A stretch of 64,000 nucleotides of DNA, from NCBI GenBank assembly GCA_037447655.1, contig JBBHKE010000813.1, positions 248,001 through 312,000 on the forward strand. Reading direction: 5' to 3'. Below, piece by piece: positions 24,145 through 34,817 of this stretch. The number at the start of each line of letters is the position of its first letter. Positions within the stretch are counted from its first letter, which is position 1. The notes under the pieces are model-generated. The model saw only the letters and a program-made list of their open reading frames with translations. It was not told the origin of the DNA and did not search any database. The position numbers and the translations under genes were made by a program. The stretch is from Zygnema cylindricum. Its lineage: Eukaryota > Streptophyta > Zygnematophyceae > Zygnematales > Zygnemataceae.

Positions 24145-24874
24145 GTGTCGCCATTGCGTCGCAATAGTGTCGTGTGCATGAATCAACTCTCCCCCATGGG
24201 GGCAACAAAGCAAGACGCCAACGGACTGAAGGACACAGTTGCCGCGAGGAATTCACTTCGATTTTTTCGATTCATGCAAGTGCAAAAAGTGGAGTTATTG
24301 AAAACCATTGGTTGTTGCTCCAGCCTGTAATGCATTTTATTAGGTCGCACAAAATTTTGATACAGTTTCTAAGTTTTAAACCAAATTTATAGTGTATAAA
24401 TGAATCTGTATATCAAAAAAAAAAAGGTAGTGTGATGAAAAGGCGAAATTCGTTTGCATGTAAATTCTCCATTTTTCTAATTGAAAAGTGTGAATTTGTA
24501 CACCTGCTTTGACAAAATTTGTTTTAGGGGGAAGTCACAAGGCTAAATTCAAAAAATGCAACAAAACAAGAACAAAATAAAGACACATGGCAACAAAAAC
24601 ACAATAGCAAACTCACCGGGCAAACAAAATTGGCGCCAAAATACACGTGGCATCACTTTTTACACAACAACACGGCACAAAAATACACAAACTTCCACAA
24701 AATATACCAAAAAATAGGGTGCTTTAATTTTCCTTTTTGTTGTTTCCTTTTTTTTAGGGTGTGTTTTTGTCGCTCTTTTTGTTTTTTATTGTTGTTTTTC
24801 AGTGTTGGTCATGCCACCCCTTTTGTACCCCCAGACTCAGATGGTTTACCATCGTGCTTTTTAATTTATCTTGC

Positions 24875-24911
24875 AACTATTATATATATAGATATATATC
24901 TATATATATAG

Positions 24912-24946
<35 letters not shown>

Positions 24947-25135
24947 GATATATATATATATATATATATAAAATTAGATTTATTACACAACATTGCATCA
25001 TTACTTATTATACTTATTATAGCGTTATCATATATAATATTTATACATACATATATGTATACACGTATATATACATATATATACACATATATATACATAT
25101 ATATTACATATCATATGTTATATTATATAAAATAA
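24875..25135. repeat. TA-rich microsatellite block
   Basis: Runs of TATATA with GATATA and CATATA variants, interrupted by unique sequence at about 24970-25035. The long Tyr/Ile open frames on both strands are artefacts of this. Confidence 0.9.
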
Positions 25136-25544
25136 AAATAACGGTATGGTGTAGTAACCATGCAAATGGACATATGGAGTTATTATAATAACTTACACAT
25201 ATACATAGATGTACATAATATGGCTATATTAAATATATAATAATACCGGAATGGTATAATAACCATGCAAATAAACTTTGTCGGGAAGAAGAAAATCCAT
25301 ACATATATTGTAAGTTTCATCATAAGACCTCTAGACCGAGATTGAAGTCCTAAAATGTACGTTTTCAATTCGAATTTTTCTTTCAAATTGTGAGTTAAAC
25401 CGACATTGTGGAGTACAATTTGAAGCAAAAATGTATAATTGGCCCCATTTTTGTACTTTTTACAAACTATGTCAGAGATTCACGTAAAAGACGACCTTTC
25501 TCAAAATAATGGAATTGCTTTAGTGCTTTCAGGAGGGAAAATAC

Positions 25545-25735
25545 ACATCATTTATATACATATATATGTGTACACACACACACATATATATATATATGTG
25601 TGTGTGTATATATATATGCATGTGTATGGTGTGATACACACACACACACACACACACATATACATTATATAATATACATATAAAATATAAACATAATATA
25701 TAGAACATTATGCATATGTACATACACATATATAG
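25545..25735. repeat. CA/TA compound microsatellite
   Basis: CACACACA, TATATATATG and TGTGTGTG tracts, partly palindromic. Confidence 0.9.
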
Positions 25736-26548
25736 ATATATAAAAATAATAACTATACATTACATTAACAAAATATAAAAAGATAGCGTTACCCACATTA
25801 CAATGTGAGTAGAAACATAATAAACGTAAGAACTGTTTTATGTTTTACTAACTCTGATTCCGTTATGGATGGCAAGAATGATTTTGAATCGCAAAACGGA
25901 TTAGAGTCAAGGAAAAAAAAACTATAATTAACACTATTTCTGTGTTTGGTAGCAAAAAAAACCAGGACCGAAATAGTGTTAATAGCAATCCACGGTGTAG
26001 TTAAAAGAAGTGGACAAGATATCGTCACATCATCCAACTTCTAAATAATAATTATCGATTTTAAATTCGAGAACTCAGTATTCATATGATTTGATTTAGA
26101 ATTTTGTTGTAATTTTGTACCAATTATAACATCATTATACTCTAATATGTAAAAACATTGTAGTATACTATGTGCTAAATCATTTACGCAAAAAAAAAAA
26201 AAAAAAGGGGAGGAAATCCGTTTTTCCAATAAATACTGTTCTAGTGTATAATAAACAATGTGATCCACACTAAATTGTGGTATCCTTCAAAAATCAGAAA
26301 ATTAGTAGGTTACCAAGAGGCTAATATTTTCCCCAAAAACGTTTCCTTTTCAGACTTAAAAGTGAATAAAAGAAGCCCAACTGAAGAAGAAAACGGAAAA
26401 AGAAGGAAAGAAAACAGGAAGAAAAAAAAGGAAAGAAAACAGGAAGAAAAAAAAGGAAAGAAAACAGGAAGAAAAAAAAGGAAAGAAAAGAGGAAGAAAA
26501 AACACCAAAAAAAAAAGCTTACATTGAAGGGACCAAATGGGGTCTCAC

Positions 26549-29500
26549 GTCGAGGTATTCGGAAAATTCGACATGACCTCCAATTTTCGTCAGTCTCCCT
26601 CTCATATCCTGTTTGAATCTTTTTAAATGTATCGTAAGAATAGGAGGCAATTTGCTTATAAGATATTGTTTCTGGGCTTCGGATCTCACCAATTTCTCCT
26701 CCTTCTCCTCCTCCTCCTCCTCTTCCTCATCACACTTCCCTCTACCTCCTCTCACTGACATACCAGCTCCTCCTCTCCCTTCTCGTTTCTTTCCCAACTT
26801 CCCTGACGTCGTCCCTCCCTTTGACTTCCCCTCGCTTTGCTTCTCTCTCCTCCTCCTAGGCCTTACCGATTTTCTCCTCGAATCCTTCACTACCTCCCAC
26901 TCTTCTCCTCCCATCGCCCCGTTATTTCCGTCTCCCTCTCCTCTTTCGGTGACATCCTCACCGGATTCCTCTCCCGTTTCCTCCTCCGACTTCCCTTCGA
27001 CTTCCCTTCCCTCCTCTCGTAATTCAGTCGACATTTCCATCTCTCCCCCAACTTTTTTAGACCCATTTTCTGCGAAACGAGGGTCGGAAACTGCGAAAAC
27101 TGCCTCATTACTACCTTTCAAATTCTCCAAATTTGGGCCTAAAATGTTTGAATCTCTTTTGTCTTCGACCAAAATTTGGTCCACTGTTGTCTTTCCGTTA
27201 CCAGAAACGTTTTCTTGTATGAAATCAACTGAATTTTCTGCAACTTTTTCACCCTCATTACTACCACTCCTTTGTCTGTTTCTATCCTCATCCTTCCCAA
27301 AACTCCCAGATTCTCCTAAATTTCCCTCAGAACCACCTGAACTACAATTATCCTCTTCAAAAAATGGCCTCTTCTCCACACTAATTTCCCCATTATTTCC
27401 ATTTTCAGTATCGACCTCTCTATTCAAAATGAGGGCTTCAGATTCTTCTATCATTCCCGAACTCGTCCTCGACTCTCTCGTTTCCGTAACTTCCGTCGAT
27501 TTTTTAACTTCCGTCGATTTTTTCAAGTCAATCGATTTTTCTAATTTTGTCGACTTTTCAGCAAAACCTTCAGATTCTAAACCAGATTTCTCTCCAATTT
27601 CTAATTTCTGGGCGTAATTTTTTTTTCGTTTTTCCCTCGCGATTCGAGTACATCCTTGACATCCCCATTTATCATCTCCAGTTAAAAGCTCAGGTTTAGT
27701 AAAGGCCTGAAAACATCCATTTAATGATAAAGGAAATGTTTTTTCAGCAAATACTTCATCCCTCTTTGTAGAAATTTTAAGACTTGCCACTCTGGCTTTC
27801 TCTTCTGGTTCCAGTTTCTCTGTTTTTTGCGAAACTTCCTCCGTTTTTTGAGAAATTTCCTCCGTTTTTTGCAAAACTTCCTCCGTTTTTTGAGAAACTT
27901 CCTCTGCCTTTTGAGAAACTTCCTCCGTTTTTTGAGAAATTCCCTCGGTTTTCAAAGGAATATTGACGGTATTATTCACAACAGACCCATTTGAATTGAC
28001 AATTTGATTTGAAGATTTTCCGTCTCCGTTCGGGTTACCTCCCTCAGACGAAATCACATCATCTCTCTCCCCTTTCAAATCCTTATCGACAGCAGTCACA
28101 ATTCCAGGCTCGCAAACTAGCCCCTCAGGTCCACTTATAAGCGAACCGTCTCCGTTTTCTCTCCCTTCTCTATTTTCCCCATCCAATAATATTGAAGTTT
28201 CAACCCTTTCAGCTCCTGAAGAGAACTGGCTTTCCAGTTGACTTTCGCGTTGACATTTGGGTTGACTTTCGGGTTGGCTTTCCAGTTGACCTTCTGTCCT
28301 CTTTGTCACTTCCTGTTTACCCCTTTCCTGAAACACATTTTCCTCTCCTTTCTCGTCTTTTTCTGATCCTAACCCTTTACTTTTATCCACATTTATATCC
28401 GCAAACATCGCTTTGATTTCTTGAAGGTCAAGGGCTGATAAATCCCTTCTCGAACCTTCCCCTTCACCCTCTCCCTCTCCCTCTTCTCCATTCTCCATAA
28501 ACCCAAAATGCTCAGATAAGTCCTGTCCAGACCCGTCTACCTCCCAATACCCTAATTTCCCTTTCTCTCCCTCTCTCCCTCCTAAAACCTGTCTCCCAGA
28601 AGATAAAGTCTCCTCCTCCGTCTCTGCCTCCTCCAGCCCATCCATTCCAGTCCACTCCAGTCCTTTACTTTCATCTTCTTCTCTCTCTACTCTCTCTCTC
28701 GCCTCTTCCTCTCCCTCCTCCCCAAAGTCCATTCCCTCCATATCGTCCTCAAATAAAAGGTCTATTCCACTAATTCCCGTCTCCGGTTTCGACGAGACAG
28801 CCACACTAATATCAGTATTAGAATTTTTCGCATTTTTGGGACTAGAGAGAGGACTCGAACTAGGGGCTCGAACAGACCCCAAAACAACGGGAACTGAAAC
28901 TGAATCTGAATCTGATTTTTTCTCATGATCGGAGCGTTTCTCGGAATTAAGGTTTTTATCAGAGGGTTCAGGTTTTTGGGATCCCATAATTGCCAGATCA
29001 GATGCCAACTTTCGCCTTTCATTTTGCAGTCGGGTCACTACTGATTTCCCCTTTTTCCCAAAATTGGAAGTCGAATTTTTGGTACTTTCTTTAAACGTTT
29101 TTGGTGGAGATTCCGAAACCGGAATCGGAAGAGATAAATCGAGAAAAGGTTCATAAACTACCGAAAATTCTCCACATTCGCAACATTTTATAGTACTCGC
29201 TAACTGACCGCCGAAAATCTTTTCGACTAACGTCTGGTTGTCATCTTTTTTCGTTTCGTCTTTTTTCTCTTCGTCTTTTTCCGTTTCCAACGAAATCTCA
29301 CTCAAAACTGTTACTTCTGTCCGATTTTCCGTCACTTGGTTGATTATTGTTTTCTTTACATTTTCAGAAATTTTCTCATTTTGGGTAACTTTCTCAGTTT
29401 CTACACTAATATCGGTATAGGCTATCTGATCTTGGAAAAATGGGACACCGTTTTCTTTAAAATCGGTTTTTTTGCCGATTCCTATGTCAGTTTTTGTTTC

Positions 29501-32407
29501 CTCAGTTTCCTCCGTTTCTCCCTGGGCGTCTAAACCAAAAATGGGAATTTTTAATTTTTCAGGTATAATATCTTCTCTCTCTCCCTCCCCGTCTCTCCCA
29601 AAAAATTTTCCTCCACCAAAATCAGTATCGCTCTCGACATCATCATACCTACCCCTTTGACCTCCGTCTTTTTCCAATCTTTCTAAATTACCTTCGGAAA
29701 ACTTCACATCTCCTTCTCCTAAATTTGATGGAAAATTACAATTTCCACTCTCCAAAAAAGTAGAATTCTCCTCAATTTTCAACTTTTTTGTGTTGAAATC
29801 GACAGAAGATTCACCTTTGGAGGTCGGAATAATCAGTTGCATATCCACACTAATTTTGGTACTCGCAGAGGTACTTTTTACAGTCGAAATAGAAAACTGG
29901 GCTCCTCCCTCATCCGCTAATTTCTCCCAGTCATCTTTTCCTTCTTCTGCCTCTCTATTTTTTTCCGAAAAGTTATCCCCCTTTATACCCGTTTTGTACA
30001 TGTCATCGTCGTCAAAAACAGAAACTTTTTCAGAAACTTCTTTTTCGGAAAACTTTTCGGAAACGTTTTCGGAAATTCTTTCAGAAACATTTTCAGAAAC
30101 TTCATAAAATTCGTTAGTAATATCAATAGAGAGATGTGATGGACCTTTTTGTAAAGACGACAAATTTTTAGAAGAATTTTCGGGAGACAAAATATCTGTT
30201 ACGGGAGATAAGGAACCGTTGGGTCTATTTTCTGTAAAAGACGAATTAGAAGGATGGGATAAAGCGAGAGATTGAATAAGTGGGGGAGAGAGAGGAGGGG
30301 AGGGAATAGATTCATATGAAGCTTTGGATTCATTAAGCTTTGACACAATTGGAGGGAGAGGGCGAGGGAGAGAAGGAAGAGGAGGTGGAGGGGGAGGAGG
30401 AGGAGGAGGAGGCGGAGGAGGAGGTGGAGGAGGTAGTGAAATTGACGAAGAGTGACTTACTGTCGATTGTGTTTCTTTTCCGTTTTTTCCGATTTTACTT
30501 TTTAGAGGCGGTTTTTTTGCCTCCTCCTCCTCCTCTTGTAATCCGTCCAAAAGACATCGTAACAATTCGTGACTATCTTGTTGTTGAAAACCGCGAAATT
30601 GTGGAGATTTTTGACAAATGGCACCGAATAAAGAGCGAGGATTATATGTCCCTCCTCCTCCTCCATCCAATTCAGAAAGTAAAGAACCTCCTCTCTCTCT
30701 ATTACTGGTTTTCCAAAAAGAAGAACCCTTTTTAAACCCCGAGCCTCCGTGACTCCCTCCCGTTTTACCTTTCTCCTTTTTCGAAGAATTTTGTACAGAA
30801 GACACTTTACCCTTCTCCTCTCCTCCTCCTCCTCCTCCCTCTAGTCTCGTCTCTTCGTAAAATTTACGGAGAGAGGCTGTGATGGGCGAGTTAAAATGTT
30901 TTTCAATTTTTTCGATTTTTTCGGTCGGTTTCAGAATATGTTCTCGAAGCAATTCAACAGCGGCCAAATTTTGCATAACAGAATTAAAAAAACAAGTGTT
31001 GCCCAAATTCATAAGGCCAAAAACTCGTCTCTCTCTCTCTCTCTCCCTCTCCCTCCCCACTCCACTCCAAATCTCCTTTTGTCCGTTTGTGGGTTCCTGT
31101 ATCCCTCTCTCTCTCCCTATTTCGTCCTCTTCCAAACCGTTATCCTCCCCTTTTTCAACATGAACCTCTCCTCCCTCCTCTCCCCCCTCCCTTTTTCCCA
31201 ATTGGGTTTCCCCTAATTTTGTCGTTGTCCCGAGTTTTTTAGCAGTATTTTCCAATTTATCGCCCATTCCTTTACGACTATTCGAACTTCTGTCAACCGA
31301 ATTTTCAACCGAATTTTTGGCCGAATTTTTGAGAACCGAATTTTTCGAAAATTCCAAGGCGGCCGAGGAAATAATCGACGCACATTCTTTCAAAATTTCA
31401 CTTTTCGGGTCCAAAACAACTGCCTCTCCCCCTTCCTCTTCCCCTCCCTCTCCCTCTCCCCCTCCCTCTCCCTCTCTCGCTCTCTCTCCCTCTCTCTCTC
31501 CCCCCCTATCATACACCAATAACCTCTTACATTTAAAACACCAACATTTTAAAGAGGGATAATGCATTACTAAAGAATGAGAGGCCCATTGCGCATTATG
31601 TTGTTTTGCATGACTCACTCCCTCTCTCTCTCTCCCTCCACCCCCCTCTCCCTCTCTCCCTTCCTCTCCCTCTCTCCCCCCCTCCCCCTCTCTCCCACCC
31701 CTCCCTCTCTCCCCCTCCTCCGGGCCCGCCCCACATCCCACATGTCCACAACATAAGCAAATCCATGGCTCTCCCTTCCCTTCACTCTCCCCCAAGTTGT
31801 CTCTCCCTCCCCCCCCCCCTTTAGCTCTCTTTATCCCTCCTCCCTTTTTCTTCCCAGGTCCGGCTGATGCAGCCTGTCTACAGTTGTCACACTCCTCTAA
31901 AGATTTTTTTTTCAAGGCTCTTGTTAATTTGACAACATCTTTTTGCGTGGGTCTGTGGAGACATCTTTTCACTCTCTCCCCCCCCTCGCCCTCTCTCCCG
32001 CCTCTTTCTCCCCTCTCTCCCTCTCCCCCCTCTCTCTCTCCCCCCTCTCTCTCTCCCCTCTCTCTCTCTCCCACCTCTCCCTTTCCCCCTCTCTCTGGTA
32101 GGTCACCTTTTGTCGTTTCTGAATTTATCCCCTGATGTGAACTTGTACAGGGCTGTTTCTCCTCTCCCTCTCCTCTCTCTCCTCCCTCCCCTCCCTCCCC
32201 TCCTTCTCGCTTCTCTCCTGCCCCCCTCTCATCCCGAATTGGAGTGTGAGAGGAGGTAGAGAGAGAGGGAGAGTTCCCTGTTTTGTCGTTAGCGGTTGTT
32301 TTGTCTTTTTCTGGGAAGGAAGAGGAGGGAGAGGGGGTGGAGGGAGAGGCCTTCACAACCCTCAGGGTAGGGTTAAACTGTACGGATTTCTTTGATTTTT
32401 TGGGCAT
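26549..32407 (-). CDS. Very large ubiquitin C-terminal hydrolase, UBP1/2-USP16/45 type, 3' incomplete
   Basis: USP enzymes remove ubiquitin through a Cys/His/Asp papain-like site. A single 1,953-codon exon runs from ATG (32407) to a likely GTGAGA donor after 26549. A ZnF-UBP finger spans about residues 147-300 (CDNC, ICLCCGHVGCG, HSLVMHYPSLKCWCFKC). The Cys box GLMNLGNTCFFNSVMQNL has Cys472, and the QQQDSHELL box lies near 605. Zinc-ribbon Cys pairs lie near 1071 (KCCECG) and 1567 (GCQGC), and LPPILTIHLKRFKQD near 1920. The usual His box (HSGxxxxGHY) is not in this exon and was not found downstream. Long Glu/Gly/Arg/Ser inserts roughly double the usual length, including a KTEEVSQ heptad-like repeat (27830-27950) and a 15-Pro run (about 30370-30430). 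The start follows an AT-rich leader and fits an MPKKSKK basic N-terminus. It may act on histone H2A, as USP16 does, but that is inference. Confidence 0.85.
27785..27960 (-). repeat. In-frame heptad-like repeat inside the USP gene
   Basis: About six copies of a 21-nt unit encode variants of KTEEVSQ (KTEEISQ, KAEEVSQ, KTEEVLQ). The unit is a multiple of three, so the frame is kept. Predicted helical, charged linker. Confidence 0.85.
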
Positions 32408-32432
32408 TTTTAGAGGGAGTGCATATGAAGTT

Positions 32433-32715
32433 TAGGAAAGGAAGAGGGAGAGGGAGAGGGAGAGGGAGAGGGAGAGGGAGAGGGAGAGGGAGAGGGAGAG
32501 GGAGAGGGAGAGGGAGAGGGAGAGGGAGAGGGAGAGGGAGAGGGAGAGGGAGAGGGAGAGGGAGAGGGAGAGGGAGAGGGAGAGGGAGAGGGAGAGGGGA
32601 GAAGGGAGAGGGAGAGGGAGAGGGAGAGGGAGAGGGAGAGGGAGAGGGAGAGGGAGAGGGAGAGGGAGAGGGAGAGGGAGAGGGAGAGGGAGAGGGAGAG
32701 GGAGAGGGAGAGGGG
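32433..32715. repeat. GGGAGA hexamer array upstream of the USP gene
   Basis: About 45 near-perfect copies of GGGAGA on the plus strand, two of them altered to GGGGAGAAGGGAGA (near 32593 and 32710). It begins 26 bp upstream of the USP start codon, so it lies in the 5' UTR or promoter. Related GA hexamers recur inside the coding exon as Gly/Glu/Arg stretches. Confidence 0.95.
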
Positions 32716-32759
32716 AGAAGGGAGATGAGAGAGGCGAGGGAGAGAGGGAGAGACAGAAA

Positions 32760-33311
32760 GAGGGAAGGGAAAAAAAAACTGATTTTAAGGCTTCCTTAAC
32801 TGCGAAATTTTAGGGTTTCGGAAATTAATCCAAACGTCAAACCCTAAAAAGGAAGATGAAAAAAACCTAAAAACCTAAAAAAACCAAGATCAATTTGTCT
32901 GTAAAATGAAAAAAAAAAAAACTTTCTAACTGCTAAAGACACAAAAACTTAAGTGCAGTGTTTACAATTTGATTGTCTGCAAAATCTGGTGTAAAAAAGC
33001 CAAAATGTTTGAGAAAAATACGGAAAAAAAACGGAAAAAAACGGAAAAAAACGGTCAAAAATACGATGAGCGGTCATGTATGGCCATGGGAGCCAAACGA
33101 TTGAAAGAAAGTGCGGAAATAGTGCTCCTGTACTTTTAGCGTGCGAATAATATCGTGCGACATTTTCTCACCTAAACACAATTTAATATAACCGGCATTT
33201 ATATTATACTACAACGAAAAAAACGAAAAAAAACGCAAAAAAAACGGGAAAAAACGGGAAAAAACGGTGAGCGGTCATGCATGGCCATGGTATCGATAAT
33301 CGAATGATAGC
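32760..33311. other. AT-rich spacer with AAAAACGG repeats
   Basis: Contains short arrays of GGAAAAAAAC near 33020-33050 and 33215-33265, and two copies of a GAGCGGTCATG(T/C)ATGGCCATGG segment (near 33068 and 33269), suggesting an old duplication about 200 bp apart. No gene is seen. Confidence 0.6.
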
Positions 33312-33424
33312 ATCACAGCGAATCATATTATTATGGCGAAAGATATCGTGTGCCCTATTTTGTCACTTTAAAGTTTAAATTTTAAAACAATTTAAAACAG
33401 ATCGCACTATATTATACTACTCCA
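33312..33424. repeat. Direct repeat flanking the hAT cluster, left copy
   Basis: ATCACAGCGAATCATATTAT with downstream CAGATCGCACTATATT recurs at 34301-34399. The pair brackets nested hAT elements. The right copy is shorter by small deletions. Confidence 0.8.
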
Positions 33425-33429
33425 GACAA

Positions 33430-34299
33430 GAGGTCGCAAACGGTCAACCGAAACCGTGACCGACCTTTAACCGACCGCCAGCGTCGGATCCGGAACGGAT
33501 TCGGTTGCCAAATTTGGGGGCCCGGGCTGATTCGGGCGGTTGATTCATAAGAAAAAAAAAAAATCGGTTACGGTCGGGTAACCAAAAAACGAAAAAAATA
33601 TGAAAATTTTGTACTGTCCATACAATCCAACATTATTGTACTTTGTATTCTTGTTATCGTGGAAGGTAGTGTTGGGTATCGGGTAAATTCAAATCGCGAT
33701 AATTGCGATATTCGATATATCGAATATCGATCGAGCAGATTCTTCGATATATCGTACCGGGACCAACATAAATTATCGCGATATATATCGCAAAAAAATG
33801 GGTGTCCGTACAGTCATAGTACGGAAAATCGTACGGAAAATCGTACGGATATTACACCCCCCCCCCCCCCAGTGGGGGGGGGGGGGGGGGGGGGGTTTAA
33901 ATAAATGGAAATTTGATTTTTTTTATGGCTCGATATATCGGCGATATATCGACGATATATTGCGATAATTTGGTTTTTGATATATCGAAGCGATATATCG
34001 ATTATCGGGTACCTGAAATTCGATATATATCGAATATCGGCAAAGGGTCCTCGATACCCAACACTAGTGGAAGGTATACGGGAGATGTACCATTAATTTT
34101 GTACTTATTCGGGTACAGGCGGGTACGGGTAGTCGCGAGAAATCGAGTTTTGGTTGACTTTTATTATCGTAAACGCGTTTCGGTTAACGGTTAACAGTTT
34201 TGGAGCGTGACATAACCCAGTCGGGAGTCAGGTACTCAATTTTTGAAAAAAAAAAAAGGTCGGTTTCAGTTATCTAAAATTTTGACTTTTGCAACTTCT
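33430..34299 (-). mobile_element. hAT-like element, family II, copy 1 (disrupted)
   Basis: Begins AGAGGTCGCAAACGGTCAAC and ends TTGACTTTTGCAACTTCT. It is similar to 58493-59304 along most of its length, with GGTTAACGGTTAACA internal blocks. It is split by the family I element at 33667-34066. No convincing target duplication was identified for this copy. Confidence 0.75.
33667..34066. mobile_element. hAT-like element, family I, nested copy
   Basis: 400 bp, TAGTGTTGGGTATCGGG to CCTCGATACCCAACACTA, flanked by a perfect 8-bp duplication GTGGAAGG (33659-33666 and 34067-34074). Its centre has a run of about 14 C followed by about 22 G (33856-33894). It is inserted into the family II element. Confidence 0.95.
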
Positions 34300-34300
34300 A

Positions 34301-34399
34301 TATCACAGCGAATCATATTATTATGGTGAAAGATATTGTGCCATATTTTGTCACTTAAAAACAATTTAATACAGATCGCACTATATTGTACTACTACGG
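34301..34399. repeat. Direct repeat flanking the hAT cluster, right copy
   Basis: Partner of 33312-33424; see that entry. Confidence 0.8.
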
Positions 34400-34617
34400 T
34401 TATGATTGAATAACGTGGCCAAAATGACATAATTCGATACACGTCAGAAAACTCTCCCTCGATATTCAAAGCACATTAATTAAGAAAAAAAATGACGTTC
34501 ACAAAGCATATCGCAAAAAATGATACTTCCAACAAAAAAACAACAGAAAAAAAAGGTTTCAATTAAGTAATAAAAAAACTTAATAGACGTTTTACTCCTT
34601 ACCCTTTATTAAACAAA

Positions 34618-34817
34618 CTGTGTATCATTATCACTTCTAATGTTTTTTTGCCACTTAAAACACATTTTCTCCGTACACACGTCCAATTTCGAATTGGAAA
34701 ATGCTAATAAGAAGGTGAGTATCCTACCTTTCAATTACAACCTTTGTATTAAGAATCTGATAAATGTGCACGTAAATGGCAAAAAAAAATTGATGTCAAT
34801 AGCAATACTCAATGTAT
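34618..34817. mobile_element. Diverged fold-back MITE family A
   Basis: GCCACTTAAAACACATTTTC and TCCGTACACACGTCCAAT mark the left arm. The right end CAATACTCAATGTATAG is strongly mutated. Confidence 0.6.

Larger units (their letters stand above)
22113..26548. other. Repeat-rich spacer between CLPR3 and the USP gene
   Basis: No gene is supported. It holds a three-copy, roughly 55-60-bp tandem repeat (about 22505-22655), MITE A at 23934-24144, two copies of a dispersed repeat (23690-23890, 24750-24870), TA-rich and CA/TA microsatellites, and a MITE fragment ending CCACGGTGTAG near 25999. The purine-rich stretch at 26383-26515 would be a pyrimidine tract on the USP strand. No His-box exon of the USP was recognised here. 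Confidence 0.5.

Noticed and set aside
24934-25188. Tyr/Ile-rich frames suggestive of a membrane protein
   Set aside because: TA microsatellite translation.
26613-27617. 334-codon plus-strand frame opposite the USP exon
   Set aside because: Antisense shadow of the USP coding exon, which has clear catalytic motifs on the minus strand.
32392-32799. Arg/Gly (RGRGRG) frame resembling an RGG-box protein
   Set aside because: Direct translation of the GGGAGA hexamer array.
3021-34066. TAGTGTTGGGTATCGAG elements as TA-target MITEs
   Set aside because: The 8-bp duplications (GTGGAAGG, GAAATTTG) fit hAT insertion better than a TA target.
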